Assembly (NCBI GenBank): GCA_905182015.1
Contig: CAJIZT010000007.1
Location: 83,570-147,569, forward strand
Length of the DNA: 64,000 nucleotides
Direction of reading: 5' to 3'
From: an alpha proteobacterium MED-G09
GTDB taxonomy: Bacteria > Pseudomonadota > Alphaproteobacteria > MED-G09
The position numbers were made by a program, and so were the translations under genes. The notes beneath the pieces were generated by a model. That model ran no database searches and was not told where the DNA came from. It worked only from the letters and a program-made list of their open reading frames with translations. How positions within the stretch are numbered: the first letter of the stretch is position 1; each line of letters begins with the position of its first letter. This document shows, piece by piece, positions 10,865 to 18,485 of this stretch.

Positions 10865-11257
10865 ATGAATAATTTTGTTAACATATTAAGAAAGCACAAA
10901 CTTAGACCAACTAAACAAAGAGTAAGTTTGGGAAAAATACTGTTTGATAAAGGAAATAGACACATAACTGCTGAAATTCTCAAGAATGAATCTGATAAGG
11001 AAAACTTAAAGGTTTCCCAGGCGACCGTTTATAATGTGTTAAACGATTTTTATAGTGCCGGTCTTTTGGCCAAGGTCAATATTGATGATGATAAGACTTG
11101 GTATGATACAAACGTTGAGCATCATTACCATATTTTCTTAGAAAATAGTTCAGAGTTAGTTGATATTAGCCCTGACGATATTGATATCAAGATTTCCAAC
11201 AAACTAATTACTGGTCAAATAAGAAGAGTTGACCTTGTTGTGAAAGTTAATGATTAG
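10865..11257 (+). CDS. irr: Irr-type Fur-family iron response regulator
   Basis: Irr is the alphaproteobacterial Fur homologue that senses haem/iron status and under low iron represses iron-using genes through ICE (Irr box) sites. The product matches the Irr pattern: LRKHKLRPTKQRVSLGKILF at the N-terminus, the winged-helix stretch VSQATVYNVLNDFYSAGLL, the segment DTNVEHHYHIFLEN with the HxH haem-binding site, and an I-R-R-VDLVVKV ending. The haem regulatory motif GCPWHD of Bradyrhizobium Irr is not present. The frame is open back to 10829, but ATG 10865 begins at the conserved region and gives 130 residues. It is divergent from fabA, and two ICE palindromes lie just downstream before the rubrerythrin gene. 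Confidence 0.93.
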   Translation: MNNFVNILRKHKLRPTKQRVSLGKILFDKGNRHITAEILKNESDKENLKVSQATVYNVLNDFYSAGLLAKVNIDDDKTWYDTNVEHHYHIFLENSSELVDISPDDIDIKISNKLITGQIRRVDLVVKVND

Positions 11258-11360
11258 TGCGGTCAGTTATTAATCAATAATTTCTATTCGAAAATCCTAC
11301 CTTCAATAATTATTCTGCATTGTGCCTATTAAGGATAGATTGCAAGGAATATTTATCCAT

Positions 11361-11377
11361 ATTGGAATAGTTCTAAT
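11361..11377. promoter_or_regulatory. Degenerate third Irr-box-like site
   Basis: ATTGGAA-TAG-TTCTAAT resembles the ICE consensus TTTAGAA-N3-TTCTAAA, matching 5 of 7 bases in the left half and 6 of 7 in the right half. Its centre is 29 bp upstream of the first perfect site. It could be an auxiliary binding site, or chance in an AT-rich spacer. Confidence 0.35.
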
Positions 11378-11389
11378 TATTATTATTAG

Positions 11390-11406
11390 TTTAGAATTGT
11401 TCTAAA
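11390..11406. promoter_or_regulatory. Irr box (ICE motif), site 1
   Basis: TTTAGAA-TTG-TTCTAAA is a perfect 7+7 inverted repeat identical to the iron control element consensus bound by Irr in rhizobia. It lies upstream of the likely -35 element of the rubrerythrin promoter. The regulator itself is encoded immediately upstream. Confidence 0.85.
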
Positions 11407-11411
11407 TTAGT

Positions 11412-11440
11412 TTGACTTTATTTTAGAATTATTCTAAAAC
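11412..11440 (+). promoter_or_regulatory. Candidate rubrerythrin promoter
   Basis: TTGACT at 11412-11417 is followed after 17 bp by TAAAAC at 11435-11440. The -35 is good and the -10 only fair. The second Irr box (11421-11439) covers the spacer and the -10, so Irr binding should block polymerase, consistent with repression in low iron. The start site is not demonstrated. Confidence 0.5.
11421..11439. promoter_or_regulatory. Irr box (ICE motif), site 2
   Basis: TTTTAGAA-TTA-TTCTAAAA is a perfect 8+8 inverted repeat containing the ICE consensus. Its centre (11430) is 32 bp from that of site 1 (11398), about three helical turns, so two Irr dimers would bind the same face of the DNA. It lies 33 bp before the rubrerythrin start codon and overlaps the candidate promoter. 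Confidence 0.85.
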
Positions 11441-11472
11441 TTAAGAGTTAATTATTATTTATGGAGAATCAT

Positions 11473-11892
11473 ATGTCTTTATTGGGAAGTAAAACTGAAG
11501 AAAATTTAAAAGCCGCCTTTGCTGGAGAAAGTCAGGCAAATAGAAGATACTTATATTTTGCACAAAAGGCAGATGTTGAGGGATACAATGACGTTGCAAC
11601 TGTTTTTAGATCAACAGCCGAAGGTGAAACAGGCCATGCGCATGGTCATTTAGAGTTTCTTGAAGAGGTCGGTGATCCTGCTACAGGCGAACCAATTGGA
11701 CCAACTGCTGCGAATCTTAATGCTGCCATTCAAGGCGAAACGCATGAATATACTGATATGTACCCTGGTATGGCTAAAACAGCTAGAGATGAGGGATTTG
11801 ATGAAATAGCTGACTGGTTTGAAACTCTTGCCAAAGCAGAAAAAAGTCATGCAGGAAGGTTTCAAAAAGCATTGGATAATTTAGACGAATAA
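11473..11892 (+). CDS. Rubrerythrin-family diiron protein without rubredoxin domain
   Basis: This is a ferritin-like four-helix protein expected to bind a diiron centre and reduce hydrogen peroxide. Ligand motifs are visible in order: [38 protein letters not shown] and [11 protein letters not shown]. The C-terminal rubredoxin domain of classical rubrerythrin is missing (139 residues in total), so electrons must come from another protein. The frame is open to an ATG at 11461, but GGAG at 11463-11466 lies 6 nt before the ATG at 11473, which is preferred. It is preceded by two perfect Irr boxes and followed by a hairpin terminator, a GlpC-like Fe-S oxidoreductase and a DUF3501 gene, a trio that recurs in alphaproteobacteria. 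Confidence 0.93.
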   Translation: MSLLGSKTEENLKAAFAGESQANRRYLYFAQKADVEGYNDVATVFRSTAEGETGHAHGHLEFLEEVGDPATGEPIGPTAANLNAAIQGETHEYTDMYPGMAKTARDEGFDEIADWFETLAKAEKSHAGRFQKALDNLDE

Positions 11893-11907
11893 ATAATCTT
11901 TTTATTA

Positions 11908-11943
11908 TTGGGCATCGGGTAACTACTCTTTGCCCAAATTTTT
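11908..11943 (+). terminator. Rho-independent terminator or attenuator after rubrerythrin
   Basis: TTGGGCA (11908-11914) pairs perfectly with TGCCCAA (11931-11937) across a 16-nt loop and is followed by a short run of T. It lies between the rubrerythrin stop and the Fe-S oxidoreductase start. The T-run is only five bases, so partial read-through into the downstream genes is plausible. Confidence 0.6.
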
Positions 11944-11953
11944 AGGCATTATC

Positions 11954-13300
11954 ATGGAAGGATCTATTCAGGCTCCTATCAGGCACCCTATCCCTTGGCG
12001 CGAAGATGATTTCTTTGATCAGGCCTCTTTAGATGAGGAGCTAAGAAGGGTATTTGATATATGCCATGGATGCAGACGATGCTTTAATCTTTGTGATAGC
12101 TTTCCCCAACTTTTTGATGCTATCGATGAATCTGAAAGTGGTGAACTTGATACAGTCGATAGCGATTTATTTCCAAAAATTGCAGATTCCTGTACTTTAT
12201 GTGATATGTGCTTTCTAACGAAATGTCCGTATGTTCCTCCTCACGAATTTAATATTGACTTCCCCCACCTGATGTTGAGGTCTAGAGCTGTTGAGCTTTC
12301 GAAAAATGGGAAACCACCGTTCGTACAAAGCCAATTAGCAAAAACCGACAGGAATGGAGAAATTGGTAAACTAATCGGATTTGTTCTAAATTTTTTCACT
12401 AGCCTAAGCAATAAGGTTTTTAGAAAATTCCTCGACTTTTCTTTTGGTATTGACTTTAAAGTCTTATTGCCAAAATTTGATATGAAAAAGATTAAGGTTC
12501 CTAGCGTCAACTTAAGCGGTAAGGCAAAAAACCGTAAAGCAGTTATTTTTACAACTTGCTACGCAAATTATAATCGGACTGAGATTGCGGATGCATCACT
12601 GGCTATCTTGGCGGCTCAAGGCGTTGAAATTGAAATCAACTACCCGAGTTGCTGCGGTATGCCTCTTTTAGAGCAAGGTAACATCGAAGAGGTATCAAAA
12701 TCAGCAAGAAGAATATCACAAAGCTTTATAAGCTTTATTGATAAGGGTTACGATGTCATTGCACTTGGATCCTCTTGTGCCTTAATGATGAAATATGAAT
12801 GGCCTCTGATTCTTCCAGAAAATGATGCTGTTAAAATCTTATCAGAAAATATATTTGATATTGATGAGTACATTGTTGATATTGCAAAAAAGGAAGGCTT
12901 AGTGGATGGAATGAATCCAGTTGATGGAGCAATCTCTCTTCACCTGGCATGCCATTCAAGAGCACAGAATATGGGGCCAAAATCTAATGAATTACTTCGG
13001 CTTATTCCTGATGCGGAAATATCCATTGTTGAGAGGTGTTCTGGTCATGGCGGTACTTTTGGAGTTTTATCTGAAACACATGACCTAGCTAGAAAAATTG
13101 GCAAACCTGCCGCAAGAAAAATTGACCAAAGCAACCCCTCTTATGTTATTTCGAGCTGCCCTCTAGCATCTAAGCATTTATCGCAGATTATCAAAGAAGA
13201 TATTAATGATAACAATAGTAAGGACTTTAAGTCAGGACACCCCGTTGAACTAATGGCGGTGTCTTACGGATTTTTAAAAAAAGATGAAATGAGTGAGTAA
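11954..13300 (+). CDS. GlpC/HdrD-like iron-sulfur oxidoreductase
   Basis: The protein combines an N-terminal pair of 4Fe-4S cluster motifs (CHGCRRCFNLC and CTLCDMCFLTKCP) with two C-terminal CCG-type domains (cores CCGMPLLEQGN and CSGHGGTFGV), as in the GlpC subunit of anaerobic glycerol-3-phosphate dehydrogenase and heterodisulfide reductase HdrD. No GlpA or HdrE partner is nearby, so glycerol phosphate is not a likely substrate. Between the rubrerythrin and DUF3501 genes it may carry electrons to or from the diiron protein; this is inference. The frame is open to a TTG at 11930, but that codon lies in the loop of the terminator hairpin. ATG 11954 gives 448 residues beginning at the conserved MEGS-APxRHPI-W segment. 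Confidence 0.88.
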   Translation: MEGSIQAPIRHPIPWREDDFFDQASLDEELRRVFDICHGCRRCFNLCDSFPQLFDAIDESESGELDTVDSDLFPKIADSCTLCDMCFLTKCPYVPPHEFNIDFPHLMLRSRAVELSKNGKPPFVQSQLAKTDRNGEIGKLIGFVLNFFTSLSNKVFRKFLDFSFGIDFKVLLPKFDMKKIKVPSVNLSGKAKNRKAVIFTTCYANYNRTEIADASLAILAAQGVEIEINYPSCCGMPLLEQGNIEEVSKSARRISQSFISFIDKGYDVIALGSSCALMMKYEWPLILPENDAVKILSENIFDIDEYIVDIAKKEGLVDGMNPVDGAISLHLACHSRAQNMGPKSNELLRLIPDAEISIVERCSGHGGTFGVLSETHDLARKIGKPAARKIDQSNPSYVISSCPLASKHLSQIIKEDINDNNSKDFKSGHPVELMAVSYGFLKKDEMSE

Positions 13301-13881
13301 TGAAAATAATAGATACTAAAGATATATTGCCTAATGATGAATATGGATTAATTAGAAAAGAAAAAAGAAACAAGATTCTTTCATATAAAAAACTCAGACG
13401 AATAAGTGTCGGTCCTTATGCGACTTTTTATTTTGAATCATACAGGACTATGCTTTATCAGATTCAGGAAATGCTTTTTGTTGAAGGGGCTCCAGACGGA
13501 CAGCTCGAAGATGAGTTGATCGCTTATAATCCTCTTGTTCCTCAGGGGTCAGATTTAGTTACTACTCTTATGTTTGAAATTAATGATGAGAGAATAAGGA
13601 CTGCGTTTTTATCCTCAATTGGAAATGTTGAAGAATTTATTTTTATAATGGTTGGGGACGAAAAAATTAAAGCTAGATTTGAGGATGATATTGAAAGAAC
13701 AAACTCAAAAGGAAAAGCATCTTCAGTCCATTTTTTGCATTTTGATTTTAGTGATATTCAAAAGAATGAATTTTTATCTAAAAGAAGTAAAGTTTGTCTG
13801 GGTATTGAGCATGCTAGTTATAGCCATATTGCTATATTGAATGAAGAGAATATTAAAACACTTTCTAGTGATTTTAATTAG
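13300..13881 (+). CDS. DUF3501 family protein
   Basis: This 193-residue protein has no established function. It matches the DUF3501 pattern: an N-terminal ERNK-like KEKRNKILSYKKLRRISVGP segment, then FESYRTMLYQIQEML, and an acidic middle with QLEDELIAYNPLVPQGSDL. No signal peptide or membrane segment is visible. Its ATG overlaps the stop of the Fe-S oxidoreductase (TAATG), so the two are translationally coupled. The 3' end overlaps the convergent SH3 gene by 8 bp. The consistent pairing suggests it works with the Fe-S protein and rubrerythrin. Confidence 0.85.
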   Translation: MKIIDTKDILPNDEYGLIRKEKRNKILSYKKLRRISVGPYATFYFESYRTMLYQIQEMLFVEGAPDGQLEDELIAYNPLVPQGSDLVTTLMFEINDERIRTAFLSSIGNVEEFIFIMVGDEKIKARFEDDIERTNSKGKASSVHFLHFDFSDIQKNEFLSKRSKVCLGIEHASYSHIAILNEENIKTLSSDFN

Positions 13882-14398
13882 CACCCCATAAATATCTTTT
13901 CTCAAAATAACCTTTGAGACGATAAGTATTTTTAAAGAAGTATTTTTCCTTTTTTATTGATAACTCTATTTCACATATTATTTTATCACAGTCTATTAAT
14001 TTAACTATTACTCCGTTGTGGATATAGGCAATTGGCTTACCGCTAGCATTTTTTAATGTTAAAGGCTTTCTATTTTTTAATGCTTTGTCAATTTCACTAG
14101 TTGAGTCATAAACAAGTGCAGTTTTTTTCTTAGATAACTGACTAGAGCTAATCCAACCCTTTTGATTTCCGGGTAGTAATATTTGAATCCAGTCCCCTTT
14201 TTCCCTAAGTATTTTAATAGGGAGACCTCTTCTTTTATAAACCCAAATAACTTTATTGGCCTTGGACGGACCTGTCCTTAAATATGTCTTATTGTATTTT
14301 AGGGATCCCCACTCCTGATTCAGATTATCCGCATAAAGAGGGCAATTTAAAATTAGAATAACTGTAATATTTATTAATATGATATTAATTATTTTCAT
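13874..14398 (-). CDS. Exported SH3-domain protein
   Basis: The 174-residue protein begins with a signal peptide (about 1-23, charged MK then a long hydrophobic stretch ending LYA). Two bacterial SH3-like modules follow: LKYNKTYLRTGPSKANKVIW with WIQILLPGNQKGWISSSQL, and a second weaker repeat from about residue 100. A single Trp-rich ending (KRYLWGAN) closes it. Bacterial SH3 domains usually bind cell-wall peptides or act as periplasmic adaptors; the precise role is unknown. It is 6 bp downstream of the E1-like gene and probably co-transcribed with it. Confidence 0.8.
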   Translation of the reverse strand: MKIINIILINITVILILNCPLYADNLNQEWGSLKYNKTYLRTGPSKANKVIWVYKRRGLPIKILREKGDWIQILLPGNQKGWISSSQLSKKKTALVYDSTSEIDKALKNRKPLTLKNASGKPIAYIHNGVIVKLIDCDKIICEIELSIKKEKYFFKNTYRLKGYFEKRYLWGAN

Positions 14399-14404
14399 CT
14401 TTTA

Positions 14405-15166
14405 TTACAAGCTTCCGTTGAGTGGGTTCTTAGGATCCCACCTAATTTTTATTAATCTTATGGCATATGAGGATCCGTCAAAGATTAATAGTCTTCCCAC
14501 AAGATTATCTTTTTGTCCTAGAATTTGCTTAATAGCTTCGGTTGCTTGAATTGACCCAATTATTCCAGCAACAGAACCCAGTATACCTAGGGATTCACAA
14601 TTCTTTTCGCTTTCCTTATTAATTTTTAAACATCTATACGAAGGATTAGGGATCCCATTTTCATTAAACTCATAAGACCGATATGTTGTGACTTGTCCAA
14701 AAAAACCTGCCACAGAAGCAGAAACAAGAGGTTTTTTTTCTTTAAAACAGATATCATTTATAGCCAGACTACTTAAATGATTATCTGTGCAGTCGATAAT
14801 TATATCATACTCCTTAATGATATTTTTAGTTCCACCTGAGGTCATTCGACTTTTGTATATATTAATATTAATATTAGGGTTGATGGAGTGAGCAAATTTT
14901 TTTGCCTGAGTAACTTTATAAAGACCAATATCTTTCATTGAATATATTGGCTGTCGGTGAAGGTTGGAGATATCAACCTTATCATCATCAACTAATCCTA
15001 TTTCTCCTACCCCTGATCCTGAAATATATTGCAAGACTGGTGAGCCTAATCCACCTAATCCAATTATTAGTACCTTAGCATTATCAAGTAACTTCTGACC
15101 TTGCCCTCCAATTTCCTTTAAAAGAAGATGTCGAGAATATCTCTCTAATGGATCACCTTTTTTCAT
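14405..15166 (-). CDS. MoeB/ThiF/HesA-family adenylyltransferase
   Basis: E1-like enzymes of this family adenylate the C-terminal glycine of ubiquitin-fold sulfur carriers (MoaD, ThiS). The nucleotide-binding motif IIGLGGLGSPVLQYISGSG (about 33-51), the segment DISNLHRQPIY and the GSVAGIIGSIQATEAIKQIL helix are clear. However, only one Cys remains of the usual CxxC (SYRCLK) and the C-terminal CxxC is absent, so the structural zinc site of MoeB appears lost. No molybdopterin or thiazole genes are nearby, so the substrate is open. The start overlaps the end of dut by 14 bp. Confidence 0.85.
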   Translation of the reverse strand: MKKGDPLERYSRHLLLKEIGGQGQKLLDNAKVLIIGLGGLGSPVLQYISGSGVGEIGLVDDDKVDISNLHRQPIYSMKDIGLYKVTQAKKFAHSINPNININIYKSRMTSGGTKNIIKEYDIIIDCTDNHLSSLAINDICFKEKKPLVSASVAGFFGQVTTYRSYEFNENGIPNPSYRCLKINKESEKNCESLGILGSVAGIIGSIQATEAIKQILGQKDNLVGRLLIFDGSSYAIRLIKIRWDPKNPLNGSL

Positions 15167-15623
15167 ATTGAGTGCTTATTCCGGTTGAGCCAAAGCCACC
15201 TTCGCCTCTTTCGGTATCGTCTAGTTCCTCAGTAGGTAATAAATTAAACTGAACAATAGGTGCAATTATTAATTGGGCTATTCTCATACCACGCTTAATT
15301 TGAAAATTAACTTTACTATGATTGATAAGCATAACAGAAATTTCTCCTCTGTAGTCACTATCAATAGTTCCCGGAGAGTTAAGGATTGTAATACCATTCT
15401 TAACTGAAAGACCAGATCTTGGTCTTACTTGGGCTTCGAATCCTAGCGGTAGAGCAATAGCAATGCCTGTTGGAATCATTTCAGCGTTTCCCGGTAGTAT
15501 TAAAATAGTTTTTTTTTCATCTATAGCGGCCAATAAATCCATTCCAGCAGCACCCTTTGATTCATATTTTGGAAGGGGCAGATTGAGACCATTCTTAAGA
15601 ATTTTTGTTGGTAAATTTTTCAT
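15153..15623 (-). CDS. dut: Deoxyuridine 5'-triphosphate nucleotidohydrolase
   Basis: dUTPase hydrolyses dUTP to dUMP and pyrophosphate, preventing uracil misincorporation and supplying dTMP synthesis. The trimeric dUTPase motifs are present in order: SKGAAGMDLLA-type motif 1, RPRSGLSVKNGI (motif 2), NSPGTIDSDYRGEI (motif 3, catalytic Asp), RIAQLII (motif 4) and GEGGFGSTG (motif 5, P-loop-like tail). The ATG overlaps the coaBC stop by 4 bp. Length 156 is normal. Confidence 0.96.
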   Translation of the reverse strand: MKNLPTKILKNGLNLPLPKYESKGAAGMDLLAAIDEKKTILILPGNAEMIPTGIAIALPLGFEAQVRPRSGLSVKNGITILNSPGTIDSDYRGEISVMLINHSKVNFQIKRGMRIAQLIIAPIVQFNLLPTEELDDTERGEGGFGSTGISTQYEKR

Positions 15624-16822
15624 GCCGCAACGTTAAAGAATTTTATAATCTTATGGCAAAGTTTTTCAGCAACAATTTTTTTTGTTAATAATCCCCAGCC
15701 CTCTTCAGTGCTACTACTTAAAAATGAAACCTCATTCATCTCATTATTAAAAACACTTTTATTATCCTGCGTTTGGCTATTTGCGATTATCCAGTCACAC
15801 GACTTATTAGTTAATTTACCTCTAGCTGACTTAATAAGGTTTTGAGTTTCGAGAGTAAAACCTACTACTAATTTTGGCCTGTTTATATTTGTTTCACTAA
15901 TTGTTTTAAGTATATCAGTATTCTGTATTAGCGGTAAATTGATTTGATTCCTCAATGAATCTGATTTTTTTAACTTATTTTCCGATACCTTTAAAGCTCT
16001 CCAATCTGATACTGCTGCTGCAAAAATTGAAATATCGACAGGCATAGATTCCTGACATGCATTTAACATTTCTTCTGCTGTTCTTACTTCTGTAACTCTC
16101 ACATTATCTGGGTGGGGTATATTCACTGGTCCTGAAATTAGGTGAGTATCGGCACCAAGCTTGCTCAATCTTTCCGCGATCGCATGTCCTTGTTTTCCTG
16201 AGGATTGATTTGAAATAAACCTTACTGGATCAATTGGCTCAATTGTTGGCCCTGATGTAACAAGAGCTGTTCTTCCCGTTAAGGGTCCGGGGCTAAGTAA
16301 AAGTTCTATTTCTTTGTATATATCTTCAACTTTTGACATTTTTCCTGCCCCAGTCTCACCACATGCCATCTCCCCATTATCGGGGCCCACAAAAATATGG
16401 CCATATTTTTTTAAAGTTTTGATATTTTCTTTTGTCGACGGGTTATTCCACATTTTTACATTCATTGATGGTGCTATTAAGAGGGGTTTATTGTTTGCAA
16501 GTAGAACTGATGTGGCTAGGCTATCAGAAATCCCATAGGACATTTTTGCTAGTATATTTGCAGTTGCGGGAGCCAAAACAACTAAATCAGCGTCTCTGGA
16601 CAGCTTAATATGACCAATATTAGTTTCACTCTCTAGATCAAAAAGATCTGTATAAACTTTGTTTTGTGATAAAGCACCAAATGATAATGGCTGAACAAAT
16701 TGGGTTGCACTTTTAGTAAGAACGCAAGTGACATCATCACCACGCCTTTTTATTTCTCTTATAAGGTCTAGTGATCTGTAAGCGGCAATACCCCCGCTTA
16801 CTATTAAAAGAATTTTTTTCAT
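15620..16822 (-). CDS. coaBC: Bifunctional phosphopantothenoylcysteine decarboxylase/synthetase
   Basis: CoaBC joins cysteine to 4'-phosphopantothenate and decarboxylates the product in coenzyme A synthesis. The N-terminal flavoprotein decarboxylase half (about 1-180) has the APSMNVKMWNNPST substrate motif and ACGETGAGKM with the catalytic Cys. The C-terminal synthetase half begins at TSGPTIEPIDPVRFISNQSS. The length of 400 residues is typical. AAGGA precedes the ATG. Downstream dut overlaps it, forming a coaBC-dut-moeB-SH3 operon. Confidence 0.96.
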   Translation of the reverse strand: MKKILLIVSGGIAAYRSLDLIREIKRRGDDVTCVLTKSATQFVQPLSFGALSQNKVYTDLFDLESETNIGHIKLSRDADLVVLAPATANILAKMSYGISDSLATSVLLANNKPLLIAPSMNVKMWNNPSTKENIKTLKKYGHIFVGPDNGEMACGETGAGKMSKVEDIYKEIELLLSPGPLTGRTALVTSGPTIEPIDPVRFISNQSSGKQGHAIAERLSKLGADTHLISGPVNIPHPDNVRVTEVRTAEEMLNACQESMPVDISIFAAAVSDWRALKVSENKLKKSDSLRNQINLPLIQNTDILKTISETNINRPKLVVGFTLETQNLIKSARGKLTNKSCDWIIANSQTQDNKSVFNNEMNEVSFLSSSTEEGWGLLTKKIVAEKLCHKIIKFFNVAA

Positions 16823-16895
16823 AATGATTCCTTAACTCAAAAAACCAGATAATACCATAATTATATAAAAGTAAAATCTATCATAGAAATTTAAT

Positions 16896-18485
16896 TTATT
16901 TATTTATCAATAGGATAGAAAGAATTACTGTGGAAATAATTAAAAAATAAGCTCTAAAGGAATTGAATTCCACTTTCCTTTTTTCCTTTATTAGGCGTAA
17001 TGAATTTTTGTCTATTTTTAAGCCATCCTCACCAAAAGCTTTTTTTATTTTATTAAAATCATTTTTTGTTTTCTCTATATCTCGGATAATTGATGTATAT
17101 ATTTCTCTAGCATTAGCATTAAGGGATGTCTCATTGAAAAGAAATTTAGATGGCTGAAAATCTTTTATTGTCGTTAAGCTATCAAGTATTGGCTTGGAAA
17201 GATTCCAAATATTTAGCTTTGGATTAAATTCCCTTGCCACACCCTCAGTCACAACCATAGTTTTTTGAAGCAATAACAATTGTGGCTGAGTCTTCATTTT
17301 AAATTGGCTAGTGACTTCAAGTAGTTGTGATAAGAGGTGGCCCATTGATATGTTATCAGAATCTTGTCCCTGAATTGGCTCGCCAATAGCTCTTAAGGCT
17401 TGAGAAAATTTATCACGATCTTGATCCTCTGGAATATACCCAGCCTCAAAGTGAATATCAGCAATTTTTTTATAATCTTTTTTAACAAAGCCGGTTAATA
17501 TTTCCAATAGGTAGCGTCTACTCTGAACGCTAAGTCTTCCCATTATACCAAAATCAACAGGAATAATTGTAGCATCATCTTTAATGAAAAGATTTCCTTG
17601 GTGCATATCTGCATGAAAGAATCCATCGCGTATTGCCAAAATTAGGAAAGTTTTCATAATATTTTCACCAATTTCATTAAAATCTATATTTTTTTTTCTA
17701 ATTTTATTAAGAGATTTTGATGAATTTGAATCAACCCATTCCGTTGTTAATATATTTTTTGTGGTTAAATCCCAGAATACTCTTGGGATTTCTATAAATT
17801 TATCATTTTCTGTATTTTCAATTATTTCTGATTGCGCCGCGGCCTCTAATCTGAGGTCGATTTCCATAAATAAACTTTCTTCAAGAGTTCTAACAATCTC
17901 CACTACCCTTAACCTTCTTGCCTCAGGAGATATTTTTTCTAGAATTCTAGCGCCTAAATAAAAATCCTCCAAATCTCTCTCAATTTTACGGCCTATATCT
18001 GGACGTAGTATTTTTATCGCCACAGCTTGAGAAACACCATTGATCTCAATTATAGCTTTGTGTACTTGGGCAATAGAGGCTGCGGCTATAGGTTCTCCAA
18101 TTTTTTTAAATTTGCTTTTATAGTTTTTACCGAAAGATTCTATCAAGGATTCTTCTACATATTTTTTATGAAAAGGGGGTAAGCTATCTTGTAGCTCTCT
18201 AAGGTGAGCTGATAACTTATTCCCTATTATATCTGGGCGTGTCGATAAAAATTGTCCCATTTTTATCCATGTTGGACCAAGCTTCTGAAGAGATTTCGAG
18301 AGTCCATCATGACCCTCCGGCGAGAAAATTTTATAGTATATTTGTATAACCCTAGGGAAGGATTTAAGAATATTGTCAGGAATAAGATTCTTCTCTCTCG
18401 ATAGGATTAGGAGGCCTCTCAGAAGTCTAAATGTTTTAAAAAATCCAAACAATTTATGGTTTCTCCGCCCTATAAATACAAACAA
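16896..18485 (-). CDS. ubiB: UbiB, ubiquinone biosynthesis protein kinase-like
   Basis: UbiB is a membrane-associated atypical kinase/ATPase of the ABC1/ADCK family required for ubiquinone synthesis. The family-specific motif KMGQFLSTRPD lies near the N-terminus of the fold, followed by the alanine-rich loop AAASIAQVHKA, the catalytic-type ADMHQGNLFI and the DFG equivalent VDFGIMGRL. A C-terminal transmembrane segment (last 20 residues, ending ILLINK) anchors it. The start overlaps the end of ubiE by 32 bp. Confidence 0.95.
   Translation of the reverse strand: MFVFIGRRNHKLFGFFKTFRLLRGLLILSREKNLIPDNILKSFPRVIQIYYKIFSPEGHDGLSKSLQKLGPTWIKMGQFLSTRPDIIGNKLSAHLRELQDSLPPFHKKYVEESLIESFGKNYKSKFKKIGEPIAAASIAQVHKAIIEINGVSQAVAIKILRPDIGRKIERDLEDFYLGARILEKISPEARRLRVVEIVRTLEESLFMEIDLRLEAAAQSEIIENTENDKFIEIPRVFWDLTTKNILTTEWVDSNSSKSLNKIRKKNIDFNEIGENIMKTFLILAIRDGFFHADMHQGNLFIKDDATIIPVDFGIMGRLSVQSRRYLLEILTGFVKKDYKKIADIHFEAGYIPEDQDRDKFSQALRAIGEPIQGQDSDNISMGHLLSQLLEVTSQFKMKTQPQLLLLQKTMVVTEGVAREFNPKLNIWNLSKPILDSLTTIKDFQPSKFLFNETSLNANAREIYTSIIRDIEKTKNDFNKIKKAFGEDGLKIDKNSLRLIKEKRKVEFNSFRAYFLIISTVILSILLINK

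Noticed and set aside
11354..11362. Single near-consensus DnaA box (TTATCCATA)
   Set aside because: Isolated; similar 9-mers also occur inside coding regions of this window and are expected by chance.
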